The translations under genes were made by a program, and so were the position numbers. The notes beneath the pieces are model-generated. The model saw only the letters and a program-made list of their open reading frames with translations. It did no database searches and had not been told where the DNA came from. A stretch of DNA of 64,000 nt from Streptomyces lienomycini (GTDB taxonomy: Bacteria > Actinomycetota > Actinomycetes > Streptomycetales > Streptomycetaceae): positions 5,888,001 to 5,952,000 of the forward strand of contig NZ_CP116257.1 in NCBI RefSeq assembly GCF_027947595.1, read 5' to 3'. Below, in pieces: positions 35,566 through 45,095 of this stretch (its first letter is position 1; each line of letters starts with the position of its first letter).

Positions 35566-36306
35566 GTGACCACCGTCCGGCTCCCCCTCTTCCCCCTGAA
35601 CTCCGTCCTGTTCCCGGGGCTGGTGCTCCCGCTCAACATCTTCGAGGAGCGCTATCGCGCCATGATGCGCGAGTTGCTGAAGACCCCCGAGGACGAACCG
35701 CGCCGGTTCGGCGTCGTGGCGATCCGCGACGGCCACGAGGTGGCCGAGAGCGCCCCCGGCCTGCCCGACCCGACGGCCACCGTCGAGCGCGGACCCGCGG
35801 CCGGGTTCGGCACCGACCCGGTCAAGGCGTTCCACAAGGTGGGCTGCATCGCCGACGCGGCGACGATCCGCGAACGGGCCGACGGCACCTTCGAGGTGCT
35901 GGCGACCGGCACGAACCGGGTGCGGCTGCTCTCGGTGGAGTCCTCGGGCCCCTTCCTGACCGCCGAGCTGGAGCCGCTGCCCGAGGAACTCGGCGACGAG
36001 GCGGGCGCGCTGGCCGAGGGCGTGCTGCGGTCCTTCCGGCAGTACCAGAAGCGGCTGGCCGGGGCCCGGGAACGCTCGCTGGCCACCGGCGCCGACCTGC
36101 CGGACGAGCCGGGCGTGGTCTCCTACCTGGTCGCCGCCGCGATGATGCTGGACACCCCGACGAAGCAGCGTCTGCTCCAGGCCCCGGACACCGCGTCCCG
36201 CCTCAGGGACGAGCTGAGACTCCTCCGCTCCGAGACGTCCATCATCCGTTCGCTGCCGTCCCTGCCCGCGTCGGACCTGACGCGCGGCCCGACGAGTCTC
36301 AACTGA
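35566..36306 (+). CDS. Lon N-terminal (LON substrate-binding) domain protein
   Basis: 246 aa consisting of the LON/PUA-like domain alone (VRLPLFPLNSVLFPGLVLPLNIFEERYR, in two blocks at residues 4-31), followed by a helical part with RSFRQYQKRLAGAR and a conserved end (LDTPTKQRLLQAPDTASRL). It lacks AAA and protease domains, so it probably binds peptides or acts as an adaptor; this is inference. The GTG has no ribosome site; TAGGCT ends 8 bp before it, so the transcript may be leaderless. Confidence 0.88.
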   Translation: MTTVRLPLFPLNSVLFPGLVLPLNIFEERYRAMMRELLKTPEDEPRRFGVVAIRDGHEVAESAPGLPDPTATVERGPAAGFGTDPVKAFHKVGCIADAATIRERADGTFEVLATGTNRVRLLSVESSGPFLTAELEPLPEELGDEAGALAEGVLRSFRQYQKRLAGARERSLATGADLPDEPGVVSYLVAAAMMLDTPTKQRLLQAPDTASRLRDELRLLRSETSIIRSLPSLPASDLTRGPTSLN

Positions 36307-36319
36307 GGTGCCGCCTCGC

Positions 36320-36829
36320 ATGGCGAAGAAGTCGAACAAGGCGAAGAAGCAGCAGTCCGGCGGCACCCCCGCGACGGTGGCGCTGACGGCGGCCGGGGTG
36401 ACGTACACGGTCCACACGTACGAGCACGACCCGGCCCACCCGTCCTACGGCGAGGAGGCGGCCGAGGCGACGGGCTTCTCGCCGGAGCGGGTGTTCAAGA
36501 CGCTGGTGGCGGACGTCGACGGCGCCCTGACGGTCGCGGTGGTGCCGGTGGCGGGCCAACTGGACCTCAAGGCGCTCGCCGCCGCGGTGGGCGGCAAGCG
36601 CGCGGCGATGGCCGACCCGGCCCTGGCCGAGCGCACCACGGGCTACGTGCGGGGCGGCATCTCCCCGCTGGGCCAGCGCAAGCGGCTCGCCACGGTCCTG
36701 GACGCGACGGCCGCGGACCATGCCACGATCTGTGTCTCGGCGGGCCGCCGGGGCCTGGAGGTGGAACTCTCCCCCGCCGACCTGGCCGGACTCACGGACG
36801 CGGTCCTCGCCCCGATCGGCCGCGCGTAG
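36320..36829 (+). CDS. ybaK: Cys-tRNA(Pro) deacylase YbaK/EbsC
   Basis: 169 aa YbaK-type editing domain that hydrolyses mischarged Cys-tRNA(Pro). Conserved: YGEEAAEATGFSPERVFKTLV, the lysine of the site in VFKTLVADVDG, VGGKRAAMADP, and GYVRGGISPLGQRKRL. The N-terminus is a lysine-rich extension (MAKKSNKAKKQQ). I use the ATG at 36320; an in-frame GTG at 36308 is possible. Follows the LON gene by 13 bp, probably co-transcribed. Confidence 0.9.
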   Translation: MAKKSNKAKKQQSGGTPATVALTAAGVTYTVHTYEHDPAHPSYGEEAAEATGFSPERVFKTLVADVDGALTVAVVPVAGQLDLKALAAAVGGKRAAMADPALAERTTGYVRGGISPLGQRKRLATVLDATAADHATICVSAGRRGLEVELSPADLAGLTDAVLAPIGRA

Positions 36830-36896
36830 CCCTGCCGGGCGGCGCGGCCCCGTGACGCGGCCCGGCGCCCGGCGGCGTCTTCGGGCGCGCGCGAGG

Positions 36897-37604
36897 TCAG
36901 GCCGGCTTGTCCCCGTACGGCCCCGACGGGGACCGCCCCGGCGCCGGCCAGGGGTCGGGCTCCGGGTCGCGGGGCCCGAAGAGTCCCGTCAGCCCCAGGT
37001 GGACCACGAGCGCCGCCAGTGACCACGCCAGCAGCGCTCCCTTGGCGCCCAGCTTCAGCGGCGCCGAGAACGTCACCCCCTTGCCCGCTTCCTTGGCGTG
37101 GGCGATCACGTCCTGGGCGGGTCCGAGCCACACCCCGAGCCGCCACGCCAGCAGCGAGCCGAGGATCCCGCCGACGCCCAGGGCCACCACCAGGGGCACG
37201 CCCCCGCGCCGCCGCGCCAGGAAGACCACCACCGCGCTGAGCGCGCCGAACGCCAGGGCCAGCAGAGTGAACGTGCCGTCGACACCGACCGCCTGCTCGC
37301 CCTCGGAGTCCTTGAGGTAGACGACCCAGCTGTCGTCGACCAGCTGGCCGACCAGCGGCACGCTCGGCGCCAGCTTCCACCACAGCACGCCCAGCAGCGC
37401 CCCGGAGAGCGCGACCGCCACGGCGGTCACGGCGGCCTGCCGCACTTCGGTCAGCATCCCGGGGCCGTCCTGTTCTCCGTGGTCGTCGTGCGGGGCGTCG
37501 AAGGCGGTGCCCACCGCGTGCGCACCGGCGGGCGGCGGCACCGGACCGCCCTGGTGCGACGAGCGTTCGTTCGGCGGCGGTGGCGGAGTCAGAGGTGCGG
37601 TCAC
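36897..37604 (-). CDS. Four-helix membrane protein (DUF2567-like)
   Basis: 235 aa. A Pro-rich cytoplasmic N-terminus (about 1-50), then four hydrophobic helices (about 55-77, 110-130, 137-160, 187-207), with an extracytoplasmic loop containing DDSWVVYLKDSEGEQAVG, and a Pro/Gly tail. It resembles the actinobacterial DUF2567 proteins as I remember them. Function unknown. Convergent with ybaK; the 67-bp gap contains G/C-rich partial symmetry but no clean hairpin. Confidence 0.7.
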   Translation of the reverse strand: MTAPLTPPPPPNERSSHQGGPVPPPAGAHAVGTAFDAPHDDHGEQDGPGMLTEVRQAAVTAVAVALSGALLGVLWWKLAPSVPLVGQLVDDSWVVYLKDSEGEQAVGVDGTFTLLALAFGALSAVVVFLARRRGGVPLVVALGVGGILGSLLAWRLGVWLGPAQDVIAHAKEAGKGVTFSAPLKLGAKGALLAWSLAALVVHLGLTGLFGPRDPEPDPWPAPGRSPSGPYGDKPA

Positions 37605-37638
37605 CCCGCCATCGTGCCAAACCCGCCTGTGCGGCGCG

Positions 37639-38556
37639 TCACCGGACGGCGGCCCTGCGGTACGCCCAGGTGGCGACGGCCAGCGAGATCACACCGACCG
37701 CGGCGCACACCGCGAGGTCGCCGAGGACGAGGCCCCAGTCGGGCCCCCGGCCGAACGTCCGGGCGAACGCCTCCACGCCGTACGTGGAGGGCAGCAGGTC
37801 CCGGACCAGTCGGACCACCTGCGGCATCCGCTCGGGCGGCAGTACGCCGAGGAGCAGCGCCGCGGACATGCCGAGCTGGCCCAGCAGCGTGGCGAACTCG
37901 GGCCGGGGCGCGAGCAGCCCCAGCGCCGCGCCCAGTCCGGCGAGCGCGGCACCGGCCAGCGGGATCACGGCCACCAGTACCCACAGGTGGGTCATCGGCA
38001 GCCCGAACAGCAGGCACCCGAAGACCGCCGTCACCACGGTCCCGGGGACGGTGAAGGAGGCGTAGGCGCCCGCCGCGCCCAGCACCACCGCGGCGGGCGG
38101 CACCGGCAGCGTGGCGTAGTGGTCGAGGCCGCCGCTGGCGCGCAGCTGGCCGAAGTACTGGGCGAGGAGGTTCAGCGCGACGAAGGCCACGACGAGCACC
38201 GCCGACCCGGCGACCACCGACTGGGCCTCGCCGCCGCCGTCCACGACGCCGCGCATCAGGATCATGATGCCGACCGACTGGAAGGTCGCCACGAACAGCA
38301 GCGGGATGCGCGCGACCCGCGCCCGGGACAACTGCGCCCGGTACACGGCCACCAGGGAGGGCCACAGCCGCGCCTTCGGCCCCAGCGCGGCCGGGGCGGC
38401 CGTGCGCTGCTCCTCGACGGCCAGGACGGTGCCCGAAGCACCGTCCGCGGGTACGACACTCACGTCGCGCTGCTTCCCTTCGCTGGGGTCGTTCGAAGCG
38501 GCCGCCCCGACGGATGCGGACGCGGCGTCCGGTGTTCCCGTCGCTCGCGTGTTCAC
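37639..38556 (-). CDS. ABC-2 type transporter permease
   Basis: 305 aa with a long polar N-terminus (about 1-70) and six hydrophobic helices, typical of ABC-2 permeases working with the ATPase encoded just upstream. The GTG overlaps the ATPase stop (GTGA). Direction is presumably export; substrate unknown, drug or lipid export being usual for the family. Confidence 0.88.
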   Translation of the reverse strand: MNTRATGTPDAASASVGAAASNDPSEGKQRDVSVVPADGASGTVLAVEEQRTAAPAALGPKARLWPSLVAVYRAQLSRARVARIPLLFVATFQSVGIMILMRGVVDGGGEAQSVVAGSAVLVVAFVALNLLAQYFGQLRASGGLDHYATLPVPPAAVVLGAAGAYASFTVPGTVVTAVFGCLLFGLPMTHLWVLVAVIPLAGAALAGLGAALGLLAPRPEFATLLGQLGMSAALLLGVLPPERMPQVVRLVRDLLPSTYGVEAFARTFGRGPDWGLVLGDLAVCAAVGVISLAVATWAYRRAAVR

Positions 38557-39572
38557 GCCCTCACCAGCCCCTGTCGTGCGGCGCCGCCCAGCGCCAGGTA
38601 GACGTCCTCGAGGCTGGGCGTGGCGAGGGTGAAGTCGTCCAGGGCGGCGAAGGCGGCGCCGCCGGTGACGGTGGCGACGACCGCGCGGGCCTCCTCGGGA
38701 GCGAGCCGCAGGGTCCAGCGGCGCCCCGACTCGGCGACGCGGTCGCGCAGGGCGGCGACCTCCGGGACGTTCAGCGGTGCGCTCTCGCGCCACACCAGGT
38801 CGACGCGGACCTCTCCGGCGACCTTCTCCTTGAGCCCCGAGGGCGTGTCGCAGGCGATCACGCGTCCCCGGTCCAGGACGGCGACCCGGTCGAGGACGGT
38901 CTCGGCCTCGATGACGTTGTGGGTGACGAGCAGCACGGTGGTGCCGTGTTCGGCGCGGCGCCGGTCGACGGCCGCCCAGACCGCGCGCCGGGCCACCGGG
39001 TCCATGCCGGTGGTCGGCTCGTCCAGGACGAGCAGCGGGCGTTGCCCGACCAGTGCGGCGGCGAAGCAGGCCAGGCGGCGCTGGCCGCCGGAGAGCTTCT
39101 TGACGGGGCGGGCGGCGAGGCCGGTCAGGCCCAGCTCCTCCAGGACGGCGTCCCGCTCGGCGCGGGCCCGCCGCGCCTCCAGGCCGCGCAGCCGTCCGGT
39201 GGTCTCGGCGGCCAGCGACACGGTCAGTTCGTCCAGGGCGCTGGACTCCTGCCCCAGGTAGGCGAGGATCCGCGCGGCCCGCTCCGGGTGGCGCACGATG
39301 TCGTGCCCGAGGATCTCCACGGCGCCGCGGTCGGGGCGCATCAGCCCGGTGAGCTGGCGTACGAGGGTGGACTTGCCTGCGCCGTTCGGTCCGAGCAGCC
39401 CGAAGATCTCGCCGCGGCGGATGTCCAGGCTCACGTCGTCGGTGGCCCGCACCTCCGGGGTGGCGGGAGCGCCGCGCCTGCCTCGCACCGCCGGATAGGT
39501 CTTGGTCAGTCCGCGCATCACGCACACGGCATCGCCACCGGGTCGAAGTGCCTGTGCCGCGCGCGTACTCAC
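38553..39572 (-). CDS. ABC transporter ATP-binding protein
   Basis: 339 aa ABC-2 exporter ATPase. Walker A GPNGAGKST, Q-loop YLGQES, signature KLSGGQRRL, Walker B LLVLDEPTTGMDP and switch His in VTHNV are all intact. A C-terminal regulatory stretch (about 235-335) is typical of drug-export ATPases. GTG start. Forms a two-gene operon with the permease. Confidence 0.94.
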   Translation of the reverse strand: MSTRAAQALRPGGDAVCVMRGLTKTYPAVRGRRGAPATPEVRATDDVSLDIRRGEIFGLLGPNGAGKSTLVRQLTGLMRPDRGAVEILGHDIVRHPERAARILAYLGQESSALDELTVSLAAETTGRLRGLEARRARAERDAVLEELGLTGLAARPVKKLSGGQRRLACFAAALVGQRPLLVLDEPTTGMDPVARRAVWAAVDRRRAEHGTTVLLVTHNVIEAETVLDRVAVLDRGRVIACDTPSGLKEKVAGEVRVDLVWRESAPLNVPEVAALRDRVAESGRRWTLRLAPEEARAVVATVTGGAAFAALDDFTLATPSLEDVYLALGGAARQGLVRA

Positions 39573-39684
39573 AAGGGACGAGAGTACGGGGTCCGCCGCC
39601 CCGCCCCGCTCCCGGGTCCGCCCATAAGTGTCGATTCGGCGGGTGCCGGTACGCGGGGGGAGCCGCCCGGGTCGCCGGAGCGTC

Positions 39685-40908
39685 TCACTCCGCGGCGGGG
39701 GCGCGTTCGGTCGCCGTCCGCGCGTCGATCTCGCGCCAGAACCCGGCCCGGATCGCGTACCGGTCGTGCTCGTCGATCTGGTCGTCCTTGTGGGCCAGCA
39801 GACCGAAGCGGGCGGCGTAGCGCAGCAGCTCCCCGTCGACGCGGTGCGGGATGCGCGGGTACATCCCGGACAGTTTCTGCAGGTGGCCGTGGTCTCCGAG
39901 GCGTTCGAGCCAGCGCCGGGCGAACACCTGTCCGACCTCGTAGGGGTCGCCGCCGACCGTGGTGATGTCCTCCTCGCGGTCGGCCCAGCGCTGCTCGGCC
40001 GTGGTGAGCTGGGCCAGCGTCGGCAGGGAGGCGGCCTCGGACGGCTCGCCGGCGGGCCGGTCGACCCAGCCCTTGTCGGAGGACCAGCGCAGGGTGGCGC
40101 TCGTCGGCTGCGGGGCGGCGTGCGGGCCGGGAGCGCGCAGGGCGGCGAGGTCCTTGGGGGTGGGGACGCCCTTGGCGGGCGGGACCCGCTCGTCGGTGCC
40201 GTTGCTCGCGGCGGTGGCCGTGGTGGGGTGCTCGGGCTCCCGGGCGGGCCGTTCCGCGGCGGCGGAGAGGGCGGCGTCGGGCAGCGGCGCGGAGAGGATC
40301 GCGGCGATCTCGGGGCGGGGCACGGGCGGCGGCGCGCAGATGCCGCCGAGTTCCTTGGCGCGTACGGCCTTCGTGATCCACGTACGGTCCAGGACGCGGC
40401 GTTCGTCGGCCTCGGCGACCAGGTCCTCGGACTGGTTGTAGTCGCCGTCGGCGGCCTGTACGGCCCACAGGTGGACGGCGACGCCGTGTTCCTTGGCGGC
40501 CATCATGCCCGGCAGCAGGTCGCCGTCGCCGGTCACCAGGACGACGTCGGAGCAGGCGCGGTTGCGGGCCAGCTCGGTCAGTTCGGCGTGCATGGCGGCG
40601 TCCACGCCCTTCTGCGCCCACCGCCCGTCGCTGCGGGTGAGGGCGCCGAGCCGGACGGTGACCCGGGGCATCACGCGCAACCGCCGGTGCTCGGGCTGCG
40701 GGACGCGGTCGGGGGCGCCGTCGAACCAGTAGATGCGCAGCAGGGGCTGCTGCGTGTCGGACTCGGCGCGGTCGCGCAACCCCTGGATGAGGGCGGCGTG
40801 ATCGACGCTGATGCGCGAGCGCGAGGGCTCCCCGGCGAGGAGACTGGCGGCGGCCCCCAGCAGATACCCGGCGTCCACCAGGACGATGCAGCGGTCCACG
40901 CGATCCAC
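39685..40908 (-). CDS. NYN domain (PIN-like) putative ribonuclease
   Basis: 407 aa. The NYN/PIN domain covers residues 5-190: the first acidic residue in CIVLVDAGYLL, a central Asp in QKGVDAAMHAEL, and the last acidic pair in VVLVTGDGDLLPGM form the metal site for RNA cleavage. A disordered linker (about 205-300) leads to a C-terminal winged-helix-like region (EVGQVFARRWLERLGDHGHL). GTG start; a second GTG three codons in (40899) gives MDRCIVLVDAG and is also possible. Confidence 0.85.
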   Translation of the reverse strand: MDRVDRCIVLVDAGYLLGAAASLLAGEPSRSRISVDHAALIQGLRDRAESDTQQPLLRIYWFDGAPDRVPQPEHRRLRVMPRVTVRLGALTRSDGRWAQKGVDAAMHAELTELARNRACSDVVLVTGDGDLLPGMMAAKEHGVAVHLWAVQAADGDYNQSEDLVAEADERRVLDRTWITKAVRAKELGGICAPPPVPRPEIAAILSAPLPDAALSAAAERPAREPEHPTTATAASNGTDERVPPAKGVPTPKDLAALRAPGPHAAPQPTSATLRWSSDKGWVDRPAGEPSEAASLPTLAQLTTAEQRWADREEDITTVGGDPYEVGQVFARRWLERLGDHGHLQKLSGMYPRIPHRVDGELLRYAARFGLLAHKDDQIDEHDRYAIRAGFWREIDARTATERAPAAE

Positions 40909-41123
40909 CCTCTTTCCGGGAGGTTTGCTTCGGGCTTCCTTCGAGTCTGCCCGACCACGCGGAGGTTAACGGCCCGAACTCGATCTTCGGCGTGGCGTTT
41001 CGGCGCCCCGCACCCCGACGAACCGCGTCACGGACGGTAATTGCCCGATATGCGTTCTTTGTTGGCCTATGTGAATCTGGTTCCGGTCCTGGTCCCCAGA
41101 TCCCCCTCAGGAGGCAGATCACC

Positions 41124-41291
41124 ATGGCCAAGAACAAGAACAACCGTGATCGTAAGCAGCCCCGGGCCGAGCGCTCCCCGCAGGCCGCCGAGTCGACCGT
41201 GCTGGACCGCGAGGAGCAGCACTCCCCGCAGCTGACGACGCCCGGCGACGCGGCCTCCCGCAAGCGGAACAAGCGCTTCGGCCACAACTGA
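41124..41291 (+). CDS. Small basic conserved protein
   Basis: 55 aa, highly charged, beginning MAKNKNNRDRKQPRAER and ending RKRNKRFGHN, with no hydrophobic segment. AGGAGG lies 8 bp before the ATG. It has its own 200-bp upstream region and its own terminator. Similar small proteins with the FGHN end occur widely in Streptomyces as far as I recall. Function unknown; its charge suggests binding to nucleic acid or ribosomes. Confidence 0.8.
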   Translation: MAKNKNNRDRKQPRAERSPQAAESTVLDREEQHSPQLTTPGDAASRKRNKRFGHN

Positions 41292-41303
41292 CAGCCACGA
41301 GGA

Positions 41304-41331
41304 AGGGCGCACCGGCAACCGGGTGCGCCCT
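41304..41331. terminator. Bidirectional terminator
   Basis: Ten-bp inverted repeat AGGGCGCACC / GGTGCGCCCT with an 8-base loop, between the convergent small gene and dnaE. Confidence 0.75.
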
Positions 41332-41356
41332 CGCTCGTCTTGGTCCGGGAGGCCGC

Positions 41357-44300
41357 TCAGCCCGCCAGGCAGGACGGGCCGAGCAGCACCTTCAGGTCGC
41401 CGAAGAGCGCCGGATCGGGCTTCACCCGGTGCCGGTCCAGGCGCAGCACCGTCGTCTTCGTGGGGCCCTGGAGCTTGATCCGCACCTCGCTGTCGCCCCG
41501 GTGGTGGGTGAGGATCTCACCGAGCCTGCTGACCATCGGCGGGGTGACGCGGGTGGCCGGGATGGTGAGGACGACGGGGGCGTTGGCGCCCGCGTTGGAC
41601 AGGTCGGGGATCATCAGCTCCATCGCGACCAGCCTCGGCACGTCCTCGCGCTTGTCGAGGCGCCCCTTGACGAACACCACCGCGTCCTCGACGAGTTGGG
41701 TGGACACCAGCTGGTACGTCGCCGGGAAGAACATGCACTCCAGGGAGCCGGCGAGGTCCTCGACGGTGGCGATGGCCCAGGCGTTGCCCTGCTTGGTCAT
41801 CTTGCGCTGGAGACCGGAGATGATGCCGCCGATGGTGACGACCGCGCCGTCGCCGAAGTCCCCGCCGGTGAGCTGGGAGATGCCCGCGTCGGCCTTGTCG
41901 GAGAGCACGTGCTCCAGGCCGAAGAGCGGGTGGTCGGAGACGTAGAGGCCGAGCATCTCCCGCTCCTGGGCGAGGAGGTAGGTCTTGTCCCACTCGTCCT
42001 CGCCGAAGACCACGTCGAGTCCGAAGCCGGGCTCGTCGTTCGCCTCCTCGCCCATGCCGCCGAAGAGGTCGAACTGGCCCTCGGCCTCCTTGCGCTTGAC
42101 CGCGACCACGTTGTCGATCATCGGTTCGTACTGCGCGGTGAGGCCCTTGCGGGTGTGCCCCATCTCGTCGAAGGCGCCGGCCTTGATCAGCGACTCCGTC
42201 GTCCGCTTGTTGCAGACGACCGCCTCGACCTTGTCCAGGTAGTCGGGGAAGGACCCGTACTTCCCCTTGGCCTTGCGGCACCTGATGATCGACTCGACGA
42301 CGTTGGTGCCGACGTTGCGGACGGCGGAGAGGCCGAAGAGGATCACGTCGTCGCCCTGCGCGGCGAAGTTCGACATGGACTCGTTGACGTTGGGCGGCAG
42401 CACCTTGATGCCCATGCGCCGGCACTCGTTGAGGTACACGGCGGACTTGTCCTTGTCGTCCTTGACCGAGGTGAGCAGCGCGGCCATGTACTCGGCCGGG
42501 TAGTTCGCCTTCAGGTAGCCGGTCCAGTACGAGACCAGGCCGTACGCGGCCGAGTGCGCCTTGTTGAAGGCGTAGCCGGCGAAGGGGACCAGCACGTCCC
42601 ACAGGGCCTGGATGGCCTCGTCGCTGTAGCCGTTCTTCCGGGCTCCGGCCTGGAAGAGGACGAAGTTCTTCGCCAGTTCGTCGGGCTTCTTCTTGCCCAT
42701 CACGCGGCGCAGGATGTCGGCCTCGCCGAGCGAGTAGCCCGCGATGATCTGGGCGGCCTTCTGCACCTGCTCCTGGTAGACGATCAGGCCGTAGGTGACC
42801 GCGAGGACCTCCTGGAGGGGCTCCTCCAGTTCCTTGTGGATCGGCGTGATCTCCTGCAGGCCGTTCTTGCGCAGCGCGTAGTTGGTGTGCGAGTCCATGC
42901 CCATGGGGCCGGGACGGTAGAGCGCGGAGACTGCGGAGATGTCCTCGAAGTTGTCGGGCTTCATCAGCCGCAGCAGGGAGCGCATGGGGCCGCCGTCGAA
43001 CTGGAAGACGCCGAGCGTGTCGCCGCGTTGCAGCAGGTCGAAGGTCGTGGGGTCGTCGAGCGGCAGGGACAGCAGGTCGAGGTCGACGCCCTTGTTGGAC
43101 TTCACCATCTTGACGGCGTCGTCCATGATCGTGAGGTTGCGCAGGCCGAGGAAGTCCATCTTCAGCAGGCCGAGCGACTCGCACTGCGGGTAGTCCCACT
43201 GCGTGATGGTCACGCCGTCGGTGTGCCGCACCCAGATCGGGGCGTGGTCGACGATGGGCTCGCTGGACATGATCACGCCGGCCGCGTGCACGCCCATCTG
43301 CCGCACCAGGCCCTCGACGCCCTTGGCGGTGTCGATGACCTTCTTGACGTCCGGCTCGGCCTCGTACATCCCGCGGATCTCGCCGGCCTCGCTGTAGCGG
43401 GGGTGCGTCGGGTCGGTGATGCCGTTGAGGTCGATGCCCTTGCCGAGGACGTCGGCGGGCATGGCCTTGGTGAGCCGGTCGCCCATCGCGTACGGGTAGC
43501 CCAGGACGCGCGCGGAGTCCTTGATGGCGTTCTTCGCCTTGATCTTGCCGTAGGTGCCGATCATGGCGACCTTGTCGGCGCCGTACTTCTCCGTCACGTA
43601 CCTGATCACCTCGACGCGCCTGCGCTCGTCGAAGTCGATGTCGACGTCGGGCATGGAGACGCGCTCGGGGTTCAGGAACCGCTCGAAGATCAGGCCGTGC
43701 GGGATGGGGTCGAGGTCGGTGATGCCCATCGCGTACGCCACGATCGAACCGGCCGCGGAGCCTCGGCCGGGGCCGACCGCGATGCCCTGCTTCTTGGCCC
43801 ACATGATGAAGTCGGCGACCACGAGGAAGTAGCCCGGGAACCCCATCTGGATGATGACGTCCATCTCGTACTCGGCCTGCTTCTGGCGGTCCTCGGGGAC
43901 CTGGCCCGCGAAGCGGCGCTCCATGCCGCGGCGGACCTCCTCCTGGAACCAGGTGACCTCGGTGAAGCCGTCGGGGATGTCGAACTTCGGCATGAGGTCG
44001 CGCTTCTCGAACATGCCGGTCGTGTCGATCATCTCGGCGATCAGGCGCGTGTTGGCGCAGCCCTCCTGCCAGGCGTCGGAGGAGTCGATGGCGTACATCT
44101 CGTCCGTCGACTTCAGGTAGTAGCCGGTGCCGTCGAAGCGGAAGCGGTCCGGGTCGGAGAGGTTCTTGCCGGTCTGGATGCACAGCAGCGCGTCGTGGGC
44201 GGTGGCCTCGTGCGCGTACGTGTAGTGCGAGTCGTTCGTCACCAGGGGCGGGATGCCGAGCTTCCTGCCGATCTCCAGCAGCCCGTCGCGGACCCGGTGC

Positions 44301-44896
44301 TCGATCTCGATGCCGTGGTCCATCAGCTCCAGGAAGTAGCGGTCCTTGCCGAAGATGTCCTGGTAGTCGGCGGCCGCCTTCAGGGCCTCGTCGAAGTGGC
44401 CGAGGCGCAGCCGGGTCTGGACCTCGCCGGAGGGGCAGCCGGTGGAGGCGACGATGCCCTCGGACCACTGGCTGATGGTCTCCTTGTCCATCCGCGGCCA
44501 CTTCTGCAGCCAGCCCTCGGCGTACGCGTCGGAGGAGAGGCGGAAGAGGTTGTGCAGGCCCTTGCTGTTCGTCGCCCACATGGTCTTGTGGGTGTAACCG
44601 CCGGAACCGGACACGTCGTCCCGCTTCTGGTGCGGCTGGCCCCACTGGATCTTGCGCTTGTTGCGCCGGGACTCGGGGGCGACGTACGCCTCGATCCCGA
44701 TGATCGGGGTGACCCCGGCCTTCTGCGCGGAGTGGAAGAAGTCGTACGCCCCGTGCAGGTTGCCGTGGTCGGACATGGCGATGTGCGACATGCCCATCTC
44801 GTTGCACGCGTCGAACATGTCCTTGAGCCGCGCGGCACCGTCCAGCAGCGAGTACTGGGTGTGGACGTGCAGGTGCGTGAACGGCGGCTTGGACAC
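41357..44896 (-). CDS. dnaE: DNA polymerase III alpha subunit
   Basis: 1179 aa replicative polymerase. PHP domain at the N-terminus (HLHVHTQYSLLDG, SDHGNLHG). The palm domain with catalytic acidic motif MPDVDIDFDERRR is near residue 410, then GRGSAAGSIVAY in the same region. Helix-hairpin-helix and OB-fold regions occupy the last 350 residues. Length is typical of DnaE1. GTG start with AGGAGG 6 bp upstream. No proofreading domain is fused. Confidence 0.97.
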   Translation of the reverse strand: MSKPPFTHLHVHTQYSLLDGAARLKDMFDACNEMGMSHIAMSDHGNLHGAYDFFHSAQKAGVTPIIGIEAYVAPESRRNKRKIQWGQPHQKRDDVSGSGGYTHKTMWATNSKGLHNLFRLSSDAYAEGWLQKWPRMDKETISQWSEGIVASTGCPSGEVQTRLRLGHFDEALKAAADYQDIFGKDRYFLELMDHGIEIEHRVRDGLLEIGRKLGIPPLVTNDSHYTYAHEATAHDALLCIQTGKNLSDPDRFRFDGTGYYLKSTDEMYAIDSSDAWQEGCANTRLIAEMIDTTGMFEKRDLMPKFDIPDGFTEVTWFQEEVRRGMERRFAGQVPEDRQKQAEYEMDVIIQMGFPGYFLVVADFIMWAKKQGIAVGPGRGSAAGSIVAYAMGITDLDPIPHGLIFERFLNPERVSMPDVDIDFDERRRVEVIRYVTEKYGADKVAMIGTYGKIKAKNAIKDSARVLGYPYAMGDRLTKAMPADVLGKGIDLNGITDPTHPRYSEAGEIRGMYEAEPDVKKVIDTAKGVEGLVRQMGVHAAGVIMSSEPIVDHAPIWVRHTDGVTITQWDYPQCESLGLLKMDFLGLRNLTIMDDAVKMVKSNKGVDLDLLSLPLDDPTTFDLLQRGDTLGVFQFDGGPMRSLLRLMKPDNFEDISAVSALYRPGPMGMDSHTNYALRKNGLQEITPIHKELEEPLQEVLAVTYGLIVYQEQVQKAAQIIAGYSLGEADILRRVMGKKKPDELAKNFVLFQAGARKNGYSDEAIQALWDVLVPFAGYAFNKAHSAAYGLVSYWTGYLKANYPAEYMAALLTSVKDDKDKSAVYLNECRRMGIKVLPPNVNESMSNFAAQGDDVILFGLSAVRNVGTNVVESIIRCRKAKGKYGSFPDYLDKVEAVVCNKRTTESLIKAGAFDEMGHTRKGLTAQYEPMIDNVVAVKRKEAEGQFDLFGGMGEEANDEPGFGLDVVFGEDEWDKTYLLAQEREMLGLYVSDHPLFGLEHVLSDKADAGISQLTGGDFGDGAVVTIGGIISGLQRKMTKQGNAWAIATVEDLAGSLECMFFPATYQLVSTQLVEDAVVFVKGRLDKREDVPRLVAMELMIPDLSNAGANAPVVLTIPATRVTPPMVSRLGEILTHHRGDSEVRIKLQGPTKTTVLRLDRHRVKPDPALFGDLKVLLGPSCLAG

Positions 44897-45095
44897 GTGC
44901 GGCCTCCTGGGAAAACTGGGGACGACTGGCTGCGGTCGATCCGGGGGGTCAGCGTCGAAGTCTATGCCTCGCCGCTGACACTCGATGGCCCCACGCGTAC
45001 CTTCGGGGCGGGCACTCCCGCATCCGTTCGAACGTTGGCCCGAGTGGAGATCCGCTCCACCCGTCAGGCATTACCCGCACCAGGAGGCACCAGGC

